A stretch of 13,605 nucleotides of DNA, taken from positions 1-13,605 of the forward strand of contig JAEDFW010000044.1 in the NCBI GenBank assembly GCA_016297855.1, in the 5' to 3' direction. Shown here in pieces: positions 1-6,482 of this stretch. Source of the DNA: Oscillospiraceae bacterium (GTDB lineage: Bacteria > Bacillota > Clostridia > Oscillospirales > Oscillospiraceae). Position 1 is the stretch's first letter, and each line of letters begins with the position of its first letter. The notes under the pieces are model-generated. The model searched no databases and had not been told where the DNA came from. It saw only the letters and a program-made list of their open reading frames with translations. The position numbers and the translations under genes were made by a program.

Positions 1-365
1 GCGTACTGGCCGTCGAGGAACTCGCCGTCCTCATGCATGATGAAGAACTGGCTGCCGGCAGAGTTGGGAGACTGCGCACGCGCCATGGACAGAACGCCGC
101 GTTTGTGCGAGAGGTTGTTGTTCACGCCGTTGAGCTTGAACTCGCCCTTGATGCAGTAGCCCGGGCCGCCCATACCGGTGCCTTGCGGGCAGCCGCCCTG
201 GATCATAAAGCCGGAGATTACGCGGTGGAAGATCAGCCCGTCGTAGAAGCCGCTGTTTGCGAGGCTTACAAAGTTGCGCACGCTCTGCGGCGCTTTCTCG
301 GGGTACAGCTCACAGACGATCTTGCCGCCGTTTTCCATGGTGAGCGTCATGATGGGTTTTTCCAT
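1..365 (-). CDS. Cyclophilin-type peptidyl-prolyl cis-trans isomerase, partial (C-terminus off the left edge)
   Basis: This gene encodes a cyclophilin that catalyses cis-trans isomerisation of X-Pro bonds during protein folding. No signal peptide is seen, so it is probably cytoplasmic. The first 121 residues are present, starting MEKPIMTLTMENGG. They hold the family core in order: EKAPQSVRNF (about 23-32), FHRVISGFMIQGG (about 46-58, with the catalytic Arg in FHR) and SAGSQFFI (about 102-109). The family is usually about 165-175 residues, so roughly 50 are missing beyond base 1. The start is chosen at ATG 363-365 because GGAAGGA lies just upstream inside the 3' end of smpB. The two genes are separated by only 2 nt (TAA-CT-ATG), so translation is probably coupled to smpB. 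The family call is firm; which cyclophilin paralogue this is cannot be told. Confidence 0.93.
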   Translation of the reverse strand, partial: MEKPIMTLTMENGGKIVCELYPEKAPQSVRNFVSLANSGFYDGLIFHRVISGFMIQGGCPQGTGMGGPGYCIKGEFKLNGVNNNLSHKRGVLSMARAQSPNSAGSQFFIMHEDGEFLDGQY

Positions 366-367
366 AG

Positions 368-829
368 TTATGTCCTTCCTTTCATTGCCCGGTCGATCTG
401 GCGCTTGGCGTCTTTTTTTGCCGCATCCTCGCGCTTGTCATAGAGCTTTTTGCCCTTGGCCAGTGCGATCTCGACCTTGACCAGCGACCCGCGGAAATAG
501 ACCGACAGTGGAACGAGCGCGTAGCCGTCCTGCTTGACCTTGCCGAAGAGCTTTGCGATCTCACGCCTGTGCATGAGAAGCCGGCGCGGCCGCAGCGGGT
601 CTTTGTTGAAGATATTGCCCTGCTCATAGGGCGCGATGTGCATCTGCCGGATGAACAGTTCACCGTCTTTGATCTGGCACCACGCCTCTTTTAGGCTGAG
701 CGTGCCCAGACGGATGGATTTGACCTCGGTGCCGGACAGCTCGATACCGGCCTCAAATTTTTCTTCAATAAAGTATTCGTGATACGCCTTCTGATTTTTT
801 GCCGCGATCTTCACGCCGCCGTCCGCCAT
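368..829 (-). CDS. smpB: SsrA-binding protein SmpB
   Basis: SmpB binds tmRNA (SsrA) and delivers it to stalled ribosomes for trans-translation, which frees the ribosome and tags the incomplete protein. The 153-residue product has the usual family length. It contains AKNQKAYHEYFI near the N-terminus, GIELSGTEVKSIR (about 28-40), the HIAPYEQGN loop, RPRRLLMH, and the basic C-terminal tail with KGKKLYDKRED and KKDAKRQIDRAMK, which enters the mRNA channel in known structures. The start is ATG 827-829, preceded by AGGAGG with an 8-nt spacer. A GTG nine bases upstream (836-838) is in frame but overlaps that Shine-Dalgarno sequence, so it is unlikely. The gene leads a short operon with the downstream cyclophilin. 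The ssrA gene, often near smpB, is not in this window. Identification is secure. Confidence 0.97.
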   Translation of the reverse strand: MADGGVKIAAKNQKAYHEYFIEEKFEAGIELSGTEVKSIRLGTLSLKEAWCQIKDGELFIRQMHIAPYEQGNIFNKDPLRPRRLLMHRREIAKLFGKVKQDGYALVPLSVYFRGSLVKVEIALAKGKKLYDKREDAAKKDAKRQIDRAMKGRT

Positions 830-868
830 CCGATGCACCTCCTGTCCGGCAGAACTGCTGATACACGT

Positions 869-877
869 ATTATACCA
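869..877 (-). promoter_or_regulatory. Extended -10 promoter for smpB
   Basis: On the minus strand the sequence reads TGG-TATAAT. This is a perfect -10 element (869-874) with the TGn extension (875-877), about 40 nt upstream of the smpB ATG. No good -35 lies at 17 nt (TGCATT-like at best), which suits an extended -10 promoter. It is divergent from the dinB operon promoter 40-70 nt away. Confidence 0.6.
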
Positions 878-916
878 TGCGTGTCAAGGAAAATGCAGGC
901 AATTTGCTGCCGGGGG

Positions 917-945
917 TTGCAAAAATGGAAAGGTGGGGTTATAAT
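917..945 (+). promoter_or_regulatory. Sigma-A type promoter of the small-protein/dinB operon
   Basis: TTGCAA (917-922) and a perfect TATAAT (940-945) are separated by exactly 17 nt. Transcription would start near 951-953, inside the LexA box that abuts the -10. The first start codon is at 978. Confidence 0.82.
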
Positions 946-959
946 AGAACAAACGTTTC
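946..959 (+). promoter_or_regulatory. LexA (DinR) operator, SOS box
   Basis: The 14-mer AGAACAAACGTTTC matches the Gram-positive LexA/DinR consensus CGAACRNRYGTTYC at 13 of 14 positions; only the first base differs. It starts directly after the -10 hexamer and covers the predicted transcription start, so bound LexA would block the promoter. The gene downstream encodes a translesion polymerase, a classic SOS target. The match is seen in the sequence; regulation is inferred. Confidence 0.82.
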
Positions 960-977
960 AGAATGGAGGGGTGCGGC

Positions 978-1244
978 GTGCGGAAAAATCTGCCGATCCA
1001 GGTGTTGGCCAGCTGCGGAGCCAACGGCGAGATCACGCCGCTGCGCTTCCGCTTTGAAGATGGCGAACACGCGCTGCATACGGTGAAAATTGTTGAAGTC
1101 GTGGACAGCCGAGCGATTGAATATGTGGGCATAGAGGCGTTCTGCTATCTGTGCAAGGCTGAGTGCGACGGTCGCGAGAAGGTATATGAGCTGCGCTATA
1201 CCGTGCGTTCACACCGGTGGACGCTGTTTCGAGAGGTGTACTGA
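978..1244 (+). CDS. Small conserved-looking protein of unknown function, first gene of the SOS polymerase operon
   Basis: An 88-residue soluble protein with no membrane segment or signal peptide. I do not recognise it with certainty. It begins MRKNLPIQVLAS and has alternating hydrophobic/charged segments suggesting a small beta-rich fold: PLRFRFED (21-28), HTVKIVEVV (34-42) and VYELRYTVRSHRWTLF (69-84). Its order, a Pro-x-x-Phe strand, a central hydrophobic strand, then a Tyr-x-Leu-Arg strand and a final Arg-Trp-x-Leu strand, resembles from memory the DUF6504-type proteins linked to Y-family polymerases in Actinobacteria. That resemblance is unverified. The start is GTG 978-980, placed 6 nt after GGAGGGG (965-971); the in-frame ATG at 963 overlaps the Shine-Dalgarno sequence. 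The TGA overlaps the next gene's ATG by one base. It shares the LexA-controlled promoter with the polymerase, so a role in damage tolerance is likely but not shown. Confidence 0.8.
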   Translation: MRKNLPIQVLASCGANGEITPLRFRFEDGEHALHTVKIVEVVDSRAIEYVGIEAFCYLCKAECDGREKVYELRYTVRSHRWTLFREVY

Positions 1245-2548
1245 TGGCCGAAAAGGTGATTTTTCACATCGACGTCAACAGCGCGTTTTTGTCGTGGACG
1301 GCGGCCTGGCGCGTGCATGTGCTGGGGCAGACGGTCGATCTGCGCGAGATCCCCGCGGTGATCGCAAACAGTGCGAATGTTCGCACCAGCATCGTGCTGG
1401 CCAAGAGCATCCCGGCAAAGAAGTGTGGCGTTAAAACAGGCGAGCCGCTTGGCATGGCGCGCGACAAATGTCCGAATCTGGTCGTGGCCGAGCCGGACTA
1501 TGAGCTCTACGTCACGGCCTCACGCAGGCTGATGGCGCTTCTGCAAAGCGTGTCGCCATGTGTGGAGCAGTTCTCGATCGATGAGGCGTGGGTCGACATG
1601 ACCGGTACGCAGGGGCTTTACGGCCCGCCGGTCTTGGCCGCCGAGCAGCTCAAAGCGCGAATCCGAAACGAGCTGGGCTTTACGGTCAATATCGGCATAT
1701 CGTCGAACAAACTGCTGGCCAAGATGGCGGGCGATTTTGAAAAGCCGGACAAGGTGCATACGCTCTTTCCGTGGGAACTTGAGAAAAAGCTCTGGCCGCT
1801 GGGCGTGCGCAAGCTGTTTATGGTCGGCCCGGCCACCGAGCGAAAGTTGGCGCAGATGGGCATCTGCACGATCGGAGAGCTGGCGAAGGCCGATCCGGTC
1901 TTTTTGCGCGAGAAGCTGGGCAAGCCTGTGCTCACGCTGTGGCAGTCCGCCAATGGCCGCGACTGCGGTGAAGTGCAGCCGCCGCCGGAGGTGAACAAGA
2001 GCTACGGCAACGCCATGACCACGCCCGCCGACGTGACCACGTTTTTGCAGGCGCAGCAGGTGCTTCTGTCACTGTGTGAAACGGTGGGGATGCGCCTGCG
2101 GCGCGACGAACAGGCGGGTGTGTGCGTGGCGGTGCAGCTCAGGGATAAGAACTTTTCCAACTGGTCGCACCAGCTGCAGCTGCCTGCTGCGACGAATGTG
2201 ACAAGCGAGCTCTACGACGCGGCGTGCCGTCTGCTCCGGCGCATGTGGAACGAAGACGCGCCGCTGCGCCAGCTCGGCGTGCAGGTGACGAAGCTCTCAC
2301 CGGCGGGCTGCCGCCAGTGCAGCCTGTTCGACAAGGCGGACTATGAACGCCTCGAGAAGCTCGATACGGCTGTCGACGCGATCCGCGATAAATTCGGCGA
2401 ACAGGCCATCATCCGCGGCACGTTTTTAAAGGGTGCGGTCGGCAGCATGGCCGGCGGGCTGCACAAGGAAAGACGCACAGGCATCACGAAGCCCGTCGAC
2501 GATCCTGCGGCGAGAATGCTGAAAAAGCTGGGGATAGAGACAATATAA
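1244..2548 (+). CDS. dinB: Y-family DNA polymerase (DinB/Pol IV-like translesion polymerase)
   Basis: An error-prone polymerase that extends DNA past lesions, using the two-metal Y-family palm. Of 434 residues, the first catalytic motif is HIDVNSAF (8-15), with Asp10 as metal ligand and Phe15 at the steric-gate position. The second is FSIDEAWVD (110-118) with Asp113 and Glu114. A helix-hairpin-helix-like and little-finger region follows. QCSLF at 358-362 is a good beta-clamp binding pentapeptide, followed by a charged helix (YERLEKLDTAVDAI) and a roughly 45-residue tail. The more usual Pol IV motif is HxDMDxFF, so DVNSAF is a variant, and the protein is longer than the roughly 350-residue E. 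coli Pol IV. It may belong to a UvrX/YqjW-like branch. The start is the ATG overlapping the upstream TGA (TGATG), with GAGAGG just before. An SOS box controls the operon promoter. The family is certain; the exact subfamily is not. Confidence 0.93.
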   Translation: MAEKVIFHIDVNSAFLSWTAAWRVHVLGQTVDLREIPAVIANSANVRTSIVLAKSIPAKKCGVKTGEPLGMARDKCPNLVVAEPDYELYVTASRRLMALLQSVSPCVEQFSIDEAWVDMTGTQGLYGPPVLAAEQLKARIRNELGFTVNIGISSNKLLAKMAGDFEKPDKVHTLFPWELEKKLWPLGVRKLFMVGPATERKLAQMGICTIGELAKADPVFLREKLGKPVLTLWQSANGRDCGEVQPPPEVNKSYGNAMTTPADVTTFLQAQQVLLSLCETVGMRLRRDEQAGVCVAVQLRDKNFSNWSHQLQLPAATNVTSELYDAACRLLRRMWNEDAPLRQLGVQVTKLSPAGCRQCSLFDKADYERLEKLDTAVDAIRDKFGEQAIIRGTFLKGAVGSMAGGLHKERRTGITKPVDDPAARMLKKLGIETI

Positions 2549-2676
2549 GAAGAGCACGACAGGGCAGTTGCCCGTAAAACAGTGAATCCCCGTCTTTTTC
2601 CCCATTCTGTTTGGCCGCACGAAAACGATGGAGCACCGGAGACAAAAAATGGGCCGCAGGAGACACAAAACCGCGC

Positions 2677-3372
2677 CTATAAAAAGAATTTCCGCTCCAT
2701 GAGTTCTTTTGCCGGTCGGCACATGGCCAGAACGAGCAGCATGCCGCCAAAGAGCATCAGGGCGGTCATCGGGTACATAAACCACACGGCGAAACGGCCG
2801 ATATCAAAGGTGATATAGATCAGGAATTCAAGCAGAGGCATGAACGCGCCAAGCGCGATGCACGCACCGCCGATGACATACAGTCTGCCCCGACGCAGGT
2901 ATTTGAGCAGCGTGACCACCGCCGTGGTGATCAGCCCGATACAGCCCGTCACCGGAAAGGCAAAGCTCAAGAACCAGCCTCCGCCGGTTGCAAGATCGAT
3001 GTACAGCAAATACAGCCCAATGGCGGCAAAACTGCAGGGGACAAAGACCACCGGGTTCGGCCTGCGGAACCAGAGTGGCAGCACGAACAGGACATATCCG
3101 ACGTTCAGTGCCCCGGCGACAAATCCCGACCAGCTCATGCGGGCGTGAAGCTGAAGATCGATCATCAGCGTGATCAGCAGCGCCGTCACCATGAGCGTGG
3201 TCGCCACGATCGGGATGATCCGCGGGCGCACCTGCGGCGCGGCAGACCGGTGGTAAGGATACAGCGGCTCGGCTTCCTCCCGGAGAATATCGGGATGGAT
3301 GGCCTGTGTTCCGCAAAGCGGACAGCACCGTTCCGTGTCCGCCAGTTTTGCTCCACAATACATACAATACAT
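2677..3372 (-). CDS. Zinc-ribbon protein with six transmembrane segments (DUF6320-like)
   Basis: A 231-residue membrane protein of unknown function. The N-terminus holds a zinc ribbon with paired cysteines Cys3/Cys6 and Cys17/Cys20 (CMYCG and CPLCG), separated by a short loop. After a roughly 25-residue linker come six hydrophobic segments at about 50-72, 79-102, 105-128, 132-158, 163-189 and 193-218. A short basic tail follows. The layout resembles the DUF6320 family of Clostridia, from memory and unsearched. The start at ATG 3370-3372 has AAAGGAG 6 nt upstream, within the last codons of the preceding gene; the ORFs are 2 nt apart, so coupling is likely. M4 (3361-3363) would remove Cys3 and is therefore rejected. 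Its tie to an acyltransferase fusion suggests a partner role in lipid or envelope acylation; this is inference only. Confidence 0.85.
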   Translation of the reverse strand: MYCMYCGAKLADTERCCPLCGTQAIHPDILREEAEPLYPYHRSAAPQVRPRIIPIVATTLMVTALLITLMIDLQLHARMSWSGFVAGALNVGYVLFVLPLWFRRPNPVVFVPCSFAAIGLYLLYIDLATGGGWFLSFAFPVTGCIGLITTAVVTLLKYLRRGRLYVIGGACIALGAFMPLLEFLIYITFDIGRFAVWFMYPMTALMLFGGMLLVLAMCRPAKELMERKFFL

Positions 3373-3374
3373 AG

Positions 3375-5549
3375 TTATCTCCTTTGCCGTTCGCCGGAAT
3401 TGCTTTCCACCAGAACCGGAAGACCCATGTCCCGCAGCACACAGTGGAAGTGGTATTCCAGCTCCGGTTCGGCGATGTTGCGGATGAAATTGATGTAAAG
3501 CGTGTTCCCGTAGGACAGCACGCCGCAGTTATACGGTGACGTGGCCTGGACGCCAAGAATGAAGTCAAAGCGCTCCACATACGGCTGCATTTGCGCCGGA
3601 AGCTCCACCGCGCCGAGGTTCGACAGATTCAGGCAGGATTTCCGCTCGCCGACCGCGTTAAAAACCATTTTCATCACGGCGTTCTTGATGAACAGCGGCA
3701 TGGCCCGCACGAAAAGCGAGCGTTCGCTGTTGACGTTGGTGGCAATCATGCTGCTCATAAATTTGGGGTTGATCTCCAGCGCCATGCGGCTGCGCACGAT
3801 GCGGCAGATCTCCTCGAACGTATATTCTCCCAGCCGCGGATCGATCTCCGGGGTGGTGTAGAGCGCAAAATTGCGCAGGGTTTTGCTTGGGAAGAGCTTT
3901 CGCAGATTGACGGGGATCACGACCCGGATGTGTTTGCGGTGCCTGACGTTCGGTACGCGCTGCTTCTGCAGATTCTGAATGGCCAGCATCATGGCCGCGC
4001 ATAAGAACGCGGTCAGGCTGACGCCGCAGGCATGCGCTTTGGCCAGTACCTGATCGACGGGCAGCTGCAGGCAGGTAACGTGCAGAAAATCGTCCGGCTC
4101 CGGCGTGCCGCGGATGCGCCAGGCGTCAGCTGCGCGCCGGCTGGCACTGACCGCTCCGGAGTACTTCAAAAAGCTGTCCTCCAGCTCCTCGGCAGAAGGC
4201 TCCTCCAGCCGGCCGAGAACGCCCTGGCCGGCGGGAATGTCGAGGCCGTATTTCTGCTGGATATACTCCGCCGTCAGCGTTTTGAGAAAGACCAGCGCGC
4301 CGTTTCCGTCTGTCAGTGAGTGGAACAGCTCCACGGCGATCCGCCTGTGATACACGATGACGCGGATGGCGCACCGGCGCACCTCGTCCCGGGACATTCT
4401 TACCAGCGGGCAGCTGCTTTCCTCCCGGATCTGCGGCACCTGCCGAAGCTGCTGGATATAGTACCAGAATACGCCGCGCCGCAGCCGGGCGGCAATCGAA
4501 GGAAAGCGGCGTACCGTCACATCCAGCGCGGACTGCAGAACGGGAACATCGACTGGTTCAGTCAGCGTCACAGACACCCGAAAGACGTTGCTCCAGTTTT
4601 GCCTGCGGGCGGCAGGGAAAATCTTGGCCGCATTGTCCAGCCGCATCCACCGGAGCTTATCTTCTTCCGACAGATGCGCGCTGAGGAAGCGGTTGATGGT
4701 GTCAAAGTCCTCGGCGTCCTCCTTCAGACCGTACAGGACATACCCGTGCCAGCGTTCCGGACGGATAACGAGCCTGCTTTTTCTTCCCGCAGCCAGCAGT
4801 TTCTCGTGCATGAGAGTGGAATCGCTGCGCATGATCTCGTCTCCGCCGACAAAAATCAAAGACGGAGGGATATCCTGCAGATCCCCGAACAGCGGCGAGA
4901 CGTAAGGATCTGTGCGGTCGGTGCAGTAACAGCCGGCATAGTAATCCAGCGTCTGTAGGCTCATGGACGGGTCGGCTTCTTTGTTGCTTTCATAGGATTC
5001 TCCCGAGGCAGTCAGATCCGTCCAGGGAGAAATGGCGATGATAGAGCCGGGCAGCGGCAGCTGCATATCCCGCAGCTGCAGGCACAGCGCGTAGCAAAGT
5101 CCGCCGCCGGCACTTTCTCCGCACAGGGCGACTCGCTCCGGCGCGTAGCCTTTGTCCAGCAGATACCGATATGCGGTCTGCGCGTCTTGCAGCGCGGCCG
5201 GGTAGGGGTGTTCCGGAGCCAGCCGGTAGCCGGTGCAGAACACGCGAACGCCGCACCGGGCCGCCAATGTGGAGGCAAAGCCCTTCGCGTATTCCAGATC
5301 GCCGCAGACGTACCCACCGCCGTGCAGATACAGAATTACGCCCTGCCTGCGCTCATCCTTGGGAAGCACCCAGCAGGCAGGGAACGATTCAAAGTCATGC
5401 GGCTTCATGATGACGTCTCTGCGGTATCGGATCTCCATCAGTTCGCCGACTTTATTTTGCCCTCTGCGCAGTGTCTCCCGGGAGCAGCTGTTCAGCAGAG
5501 GTTTTAACAGATGCAGTTGCGTGCGGATGGCTTTCGCGGATAGTGCCAT
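3375..5549 (-). CDS. Fusion protein: HSL-type alpha/beta hydrolase + condensation/alcohol-acyltransferase-like domain
   Basis: This 724-residue protein joins two domains usually found separately. Residues about 40-292 are a hormone-sensitive-lipase-type alpha/beta hydrolase. It has the oxyanion motif HGGGY (76-80), the nucleophile motif GESAGGG (144-150, Ser146), an acid in GGDEIMRSD and His268 in WHGYV. By its distance to Arg241 the acid is more likely Glu238 than Asp237. Residues about 300-715 resemble a CoA-dependent acyltransferase/condensation fold such as alcohol acetyltransferases. They contain FHSLTDGNG (409-417), giving His410-xxx-Asp414-Gly in place of HHxxxDG, and a conserved-looking RVVIPVNLRKLFPSKTLRN (542-560). 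No signal peptide or membrane helix is seen, so it is probably cytoplasmic. AAGGA precedes the ATG by 8 nt. It is co-transcribed with the zinc-ribbon membrane protein. Substrates are unknown; ester cleavage coupled to acyl transfer is plausible. Confidence 0.87.
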   Translation of the reverse strand: MALSAKAIRTQLHLLKPLLNSCSRETLRRGQNKVGELMEIRYRRDVIMKPHDFESFPACWVLPKDERRQGVILYLHGGGYVCGDLEYAKGFASTLAARCGVRVFCTGYRLAPEHPYPAALQDAQTAYRYLLDKGYAPERVALCGESAGGGLCYALCLQLRDMQLPLPGSIIAISPWTDLTASGESYESNKEADPSMSLQTLDYYAGCYCTDRTDPYVSPLFGDLQDIPPSLIFVGGDEIMRSDSTLMHEKLLAAGRKSRLVIRPERWHGYVLYGLKEDAEDFDTINRFLSAHLSEEDKLRWMRLDNAAKIFPAARRQNWSNVFRVSVTLTEPVDVPVLQSALDVTVRRFPSIAARLRRGVFWYYIQQLRQVPQIREESSCPLVRMSRDEVRRCAIRVIVYHRRIAVELFHSLTDGNGALVFLKTLTAEYIQQKYGLDIPAGQGVLGRLEEPSAEELEDSFLKYSGAVSASRRAADAWRIRGTPEPDDFLHVTCLQLPVDQVLAKAHACGVSLTAFLCAAMMLAIQNLQKQRVPNVRHRKHIRVVIPVNLRKLFPSKTLRNFALYTTPEIDPRLGEYTFEEICRIVRSRMALEINPKFMSSMIATNVNSERSLFVRAMPLFIKNAVMKMVFNAVGERKSCLNLSNLGAVELPAQMQPYVERFDFILGVQATSPYNCGVLSYGNTLYINFIRNIAEPELEYHFHCVLRDMGLPVLVESNSGERQRR

Positions 5550-5579
5550 AGACGTCGTCCTTTTCCTTCAGTTTTATCT

Positions 5580-5609
5580 ATGATACCATAGGGCGTCCAT
5601 GTTTCGCAA
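5580..5609 (-). promoter_or_regulatory. Promoter of the hydrolase-acyltransferase operon
   Basis: On the minus strand TTGCGA (5604-5609) and TATCAT (5580-5585) are 18 nt apart, and TGG precedes the -10 as an extended element. The -10 lies about 30 nt upstream of the ATG at 5549. The elements match consensus well, but function is inferred. Confidence 0.6.
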
Positions 5610-5701
5610 GCTACTGTCTGTCCCGGTACTCTATGCGCGGTAGAATCGGGTCTCTACGCCTGCGACGGGAAATCCACTTCGTTTTTGACGATGAATTTGA
5701 C

Positions 5702-5730
5702 TTGACAAGGCGACGGATTTGCACTATGTT
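5702..5730 (+). promoter_or_regulatory. Promoter of the DUF3786 / NhaC-family operon
   Basis: A perfect -35 TTGACA (5702-5707) is followed after 17 nt by TATGTT (5725-5730). The -10 is 33 nt before the ATG at 5764. This promoter is divergent from the one at 5580-5609, so the 214-bp gap holds both operons' control regions. I see no clear operator between them. Confidence 0.68.
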
Positions 5731-5763
5731 CAATGATAGGATGAGATCCAAAGGAGACGCGGA

Positions 5764-6396
5764 ATGAATCAATCCAATTATGACAAAATGCGCGATGCGA
5801 TGCGCGCCAGGTTCCTGATGTACGATCAGGAGGCGATGATACAGAAATTCTCCCTTCGCGCGGATGAAGCGTTTCTCTATATCCGCCTGCTCGGCAGAGT
5901 CTACCGCATCGGCCGCACAGACGGCGTCGTGAGCCGGCCTGACGGCGAGTCTGATTTTTGCGCGGCGGACTATCTGGAGAGTCTCACAATCTATGACGTG
6001 CTGTGCTGCTCCAGACCGGACTGCTGCCTGTCAGGGCAGTATGCCACGGCCCTGAGTCTGCCCGGCGTCGTATACACCGGCCACACCTGCCATGCAGCGC
6101 CGGGCTGTGGAACATCCGCCGCGGCTGCAGCGTTTGACCGGCAGCCGCAGCGGCTTGCGGATGCCTGCCGGATGCTGCGAGGCACGCCGGAGACCGGCGG
6201 CGACGTGGCTTTCCGCATTCCGGTGTTTGATTTTCTGCCGGTTCTGCTCCGGTTCTATCATTCTGACGAGGAGTTTCCCGCCGGCATCACGCTGCTCTGG
6301 GATACGCATGTTCTGGATTTTCTGCATTATGAGAGCCTGTGTTATGCGGAATCGCTGCTGCTCCGGCGGCTGCGCGAGCTGACAGAGCGACAGTGA
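5764..6396 (+). CDS. DUF3786 domain-containing protein
   Basis: A 210-residue soluble protein recognised as DUF3786, a family of unknown function in anaerobes. The best-conserved part is the C-terminal half: FDFLPVLLRFYHSDEEFPAG (155-174), then LLWDTHVLDFLHYESL (177-192), ending in a helix. The central LSGQYATALSLPG (89-101) matches the family's usual 'LSG-x-W/Y' turn. It carries nine cysteines, several clustered: CC at 81-82, CC at 87-88, Cys109 and Cys115. A metal or redox role is possible but unproven. The start is ATG 5764, with AAAGGAG 7 nt upstream. The next gene, an NhaC-family antiporter, lies 86 nt downstream with no plus-strand terminator between, so they are probably co-transcribed. 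I cannot assign a function. Confidence 0.82.
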   Translation: MNQSNYDKMRDAMRARFLMYDQEAMIQKFSLRADEAFLYIRLLGRVYRIGRTDGVVSRPDGESDFCAADYLESLTIYDVLCCSRPDCCLSGQYATALSLPGVVYTGHTCHAAPGCGTSAAAAAFDRQPQRLADACRMLRGTPETGGDVAFRIPVFDFLPVLLRFYHSDEEFPAGITLLWDTHVLDFLHYESLCYAESLLLRRLRELTERQ

Positions 6397-6440
6397 GTGC
6401 GCTGCCTGATAAGCTTCAAAAGATTGGATAATGGTAAAAA

Positions 6441-6460
6441 GCGCCGCAGGCGGCCGGCGC
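6441..6460 (-). terminator. GC-rich hairpin; reads as a short intrinsic terminator on the minus strand
   Basis: GCGCCG (6441-6446) and CGGCGC (6455-6460) form a 6-bp stem with an 8-nt loop. On the minus strand it is followed by TTTTT (the AAAAA at 6436-6440), the shape of a weak terminator, though no minus-strand gene ends here. On the plus strand it has no T-run. It lies in the 5' region of the antiporter gene. Confidence 0.3.
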
Positions 6461-6482
6461 GGTACAGACGGAGGAATACGAC

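Noticed and set aside
882..887. Perfect TTGACA on the minus strand upstream of smpB
   Set aside because: It is only 7 nt from the TATAAT at 869-874, far too close to act as its -35.
2562..2573. GGGCA/TGCCC hairpin after the polymerase gene as a terminator
   Set aside because: The loop would be only 2-4 nt and no T-run follows, so it is not a convincing terminator for either convergent operon.
2636..2671. Two copies of GGAGACA followed by A-runs in the gap after the polymerase gene
   Set aside because: The repeats are short and only two, so no array or attachment site is supported.
2582..2818. Open reading frame of 78 codons on the plus strand
   Set aside because: No Shine-Dalgarno sequence, composition unlike a protein, and it runs into the real minus-strand gene at 2677-3372.
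6427..6432. GATAAT as a -10 for a separate antiporter promoter
   Set aside because: No -35 at 16-18 nt and no TGn extension; co-transcription from 5702-5730 explains the gene.
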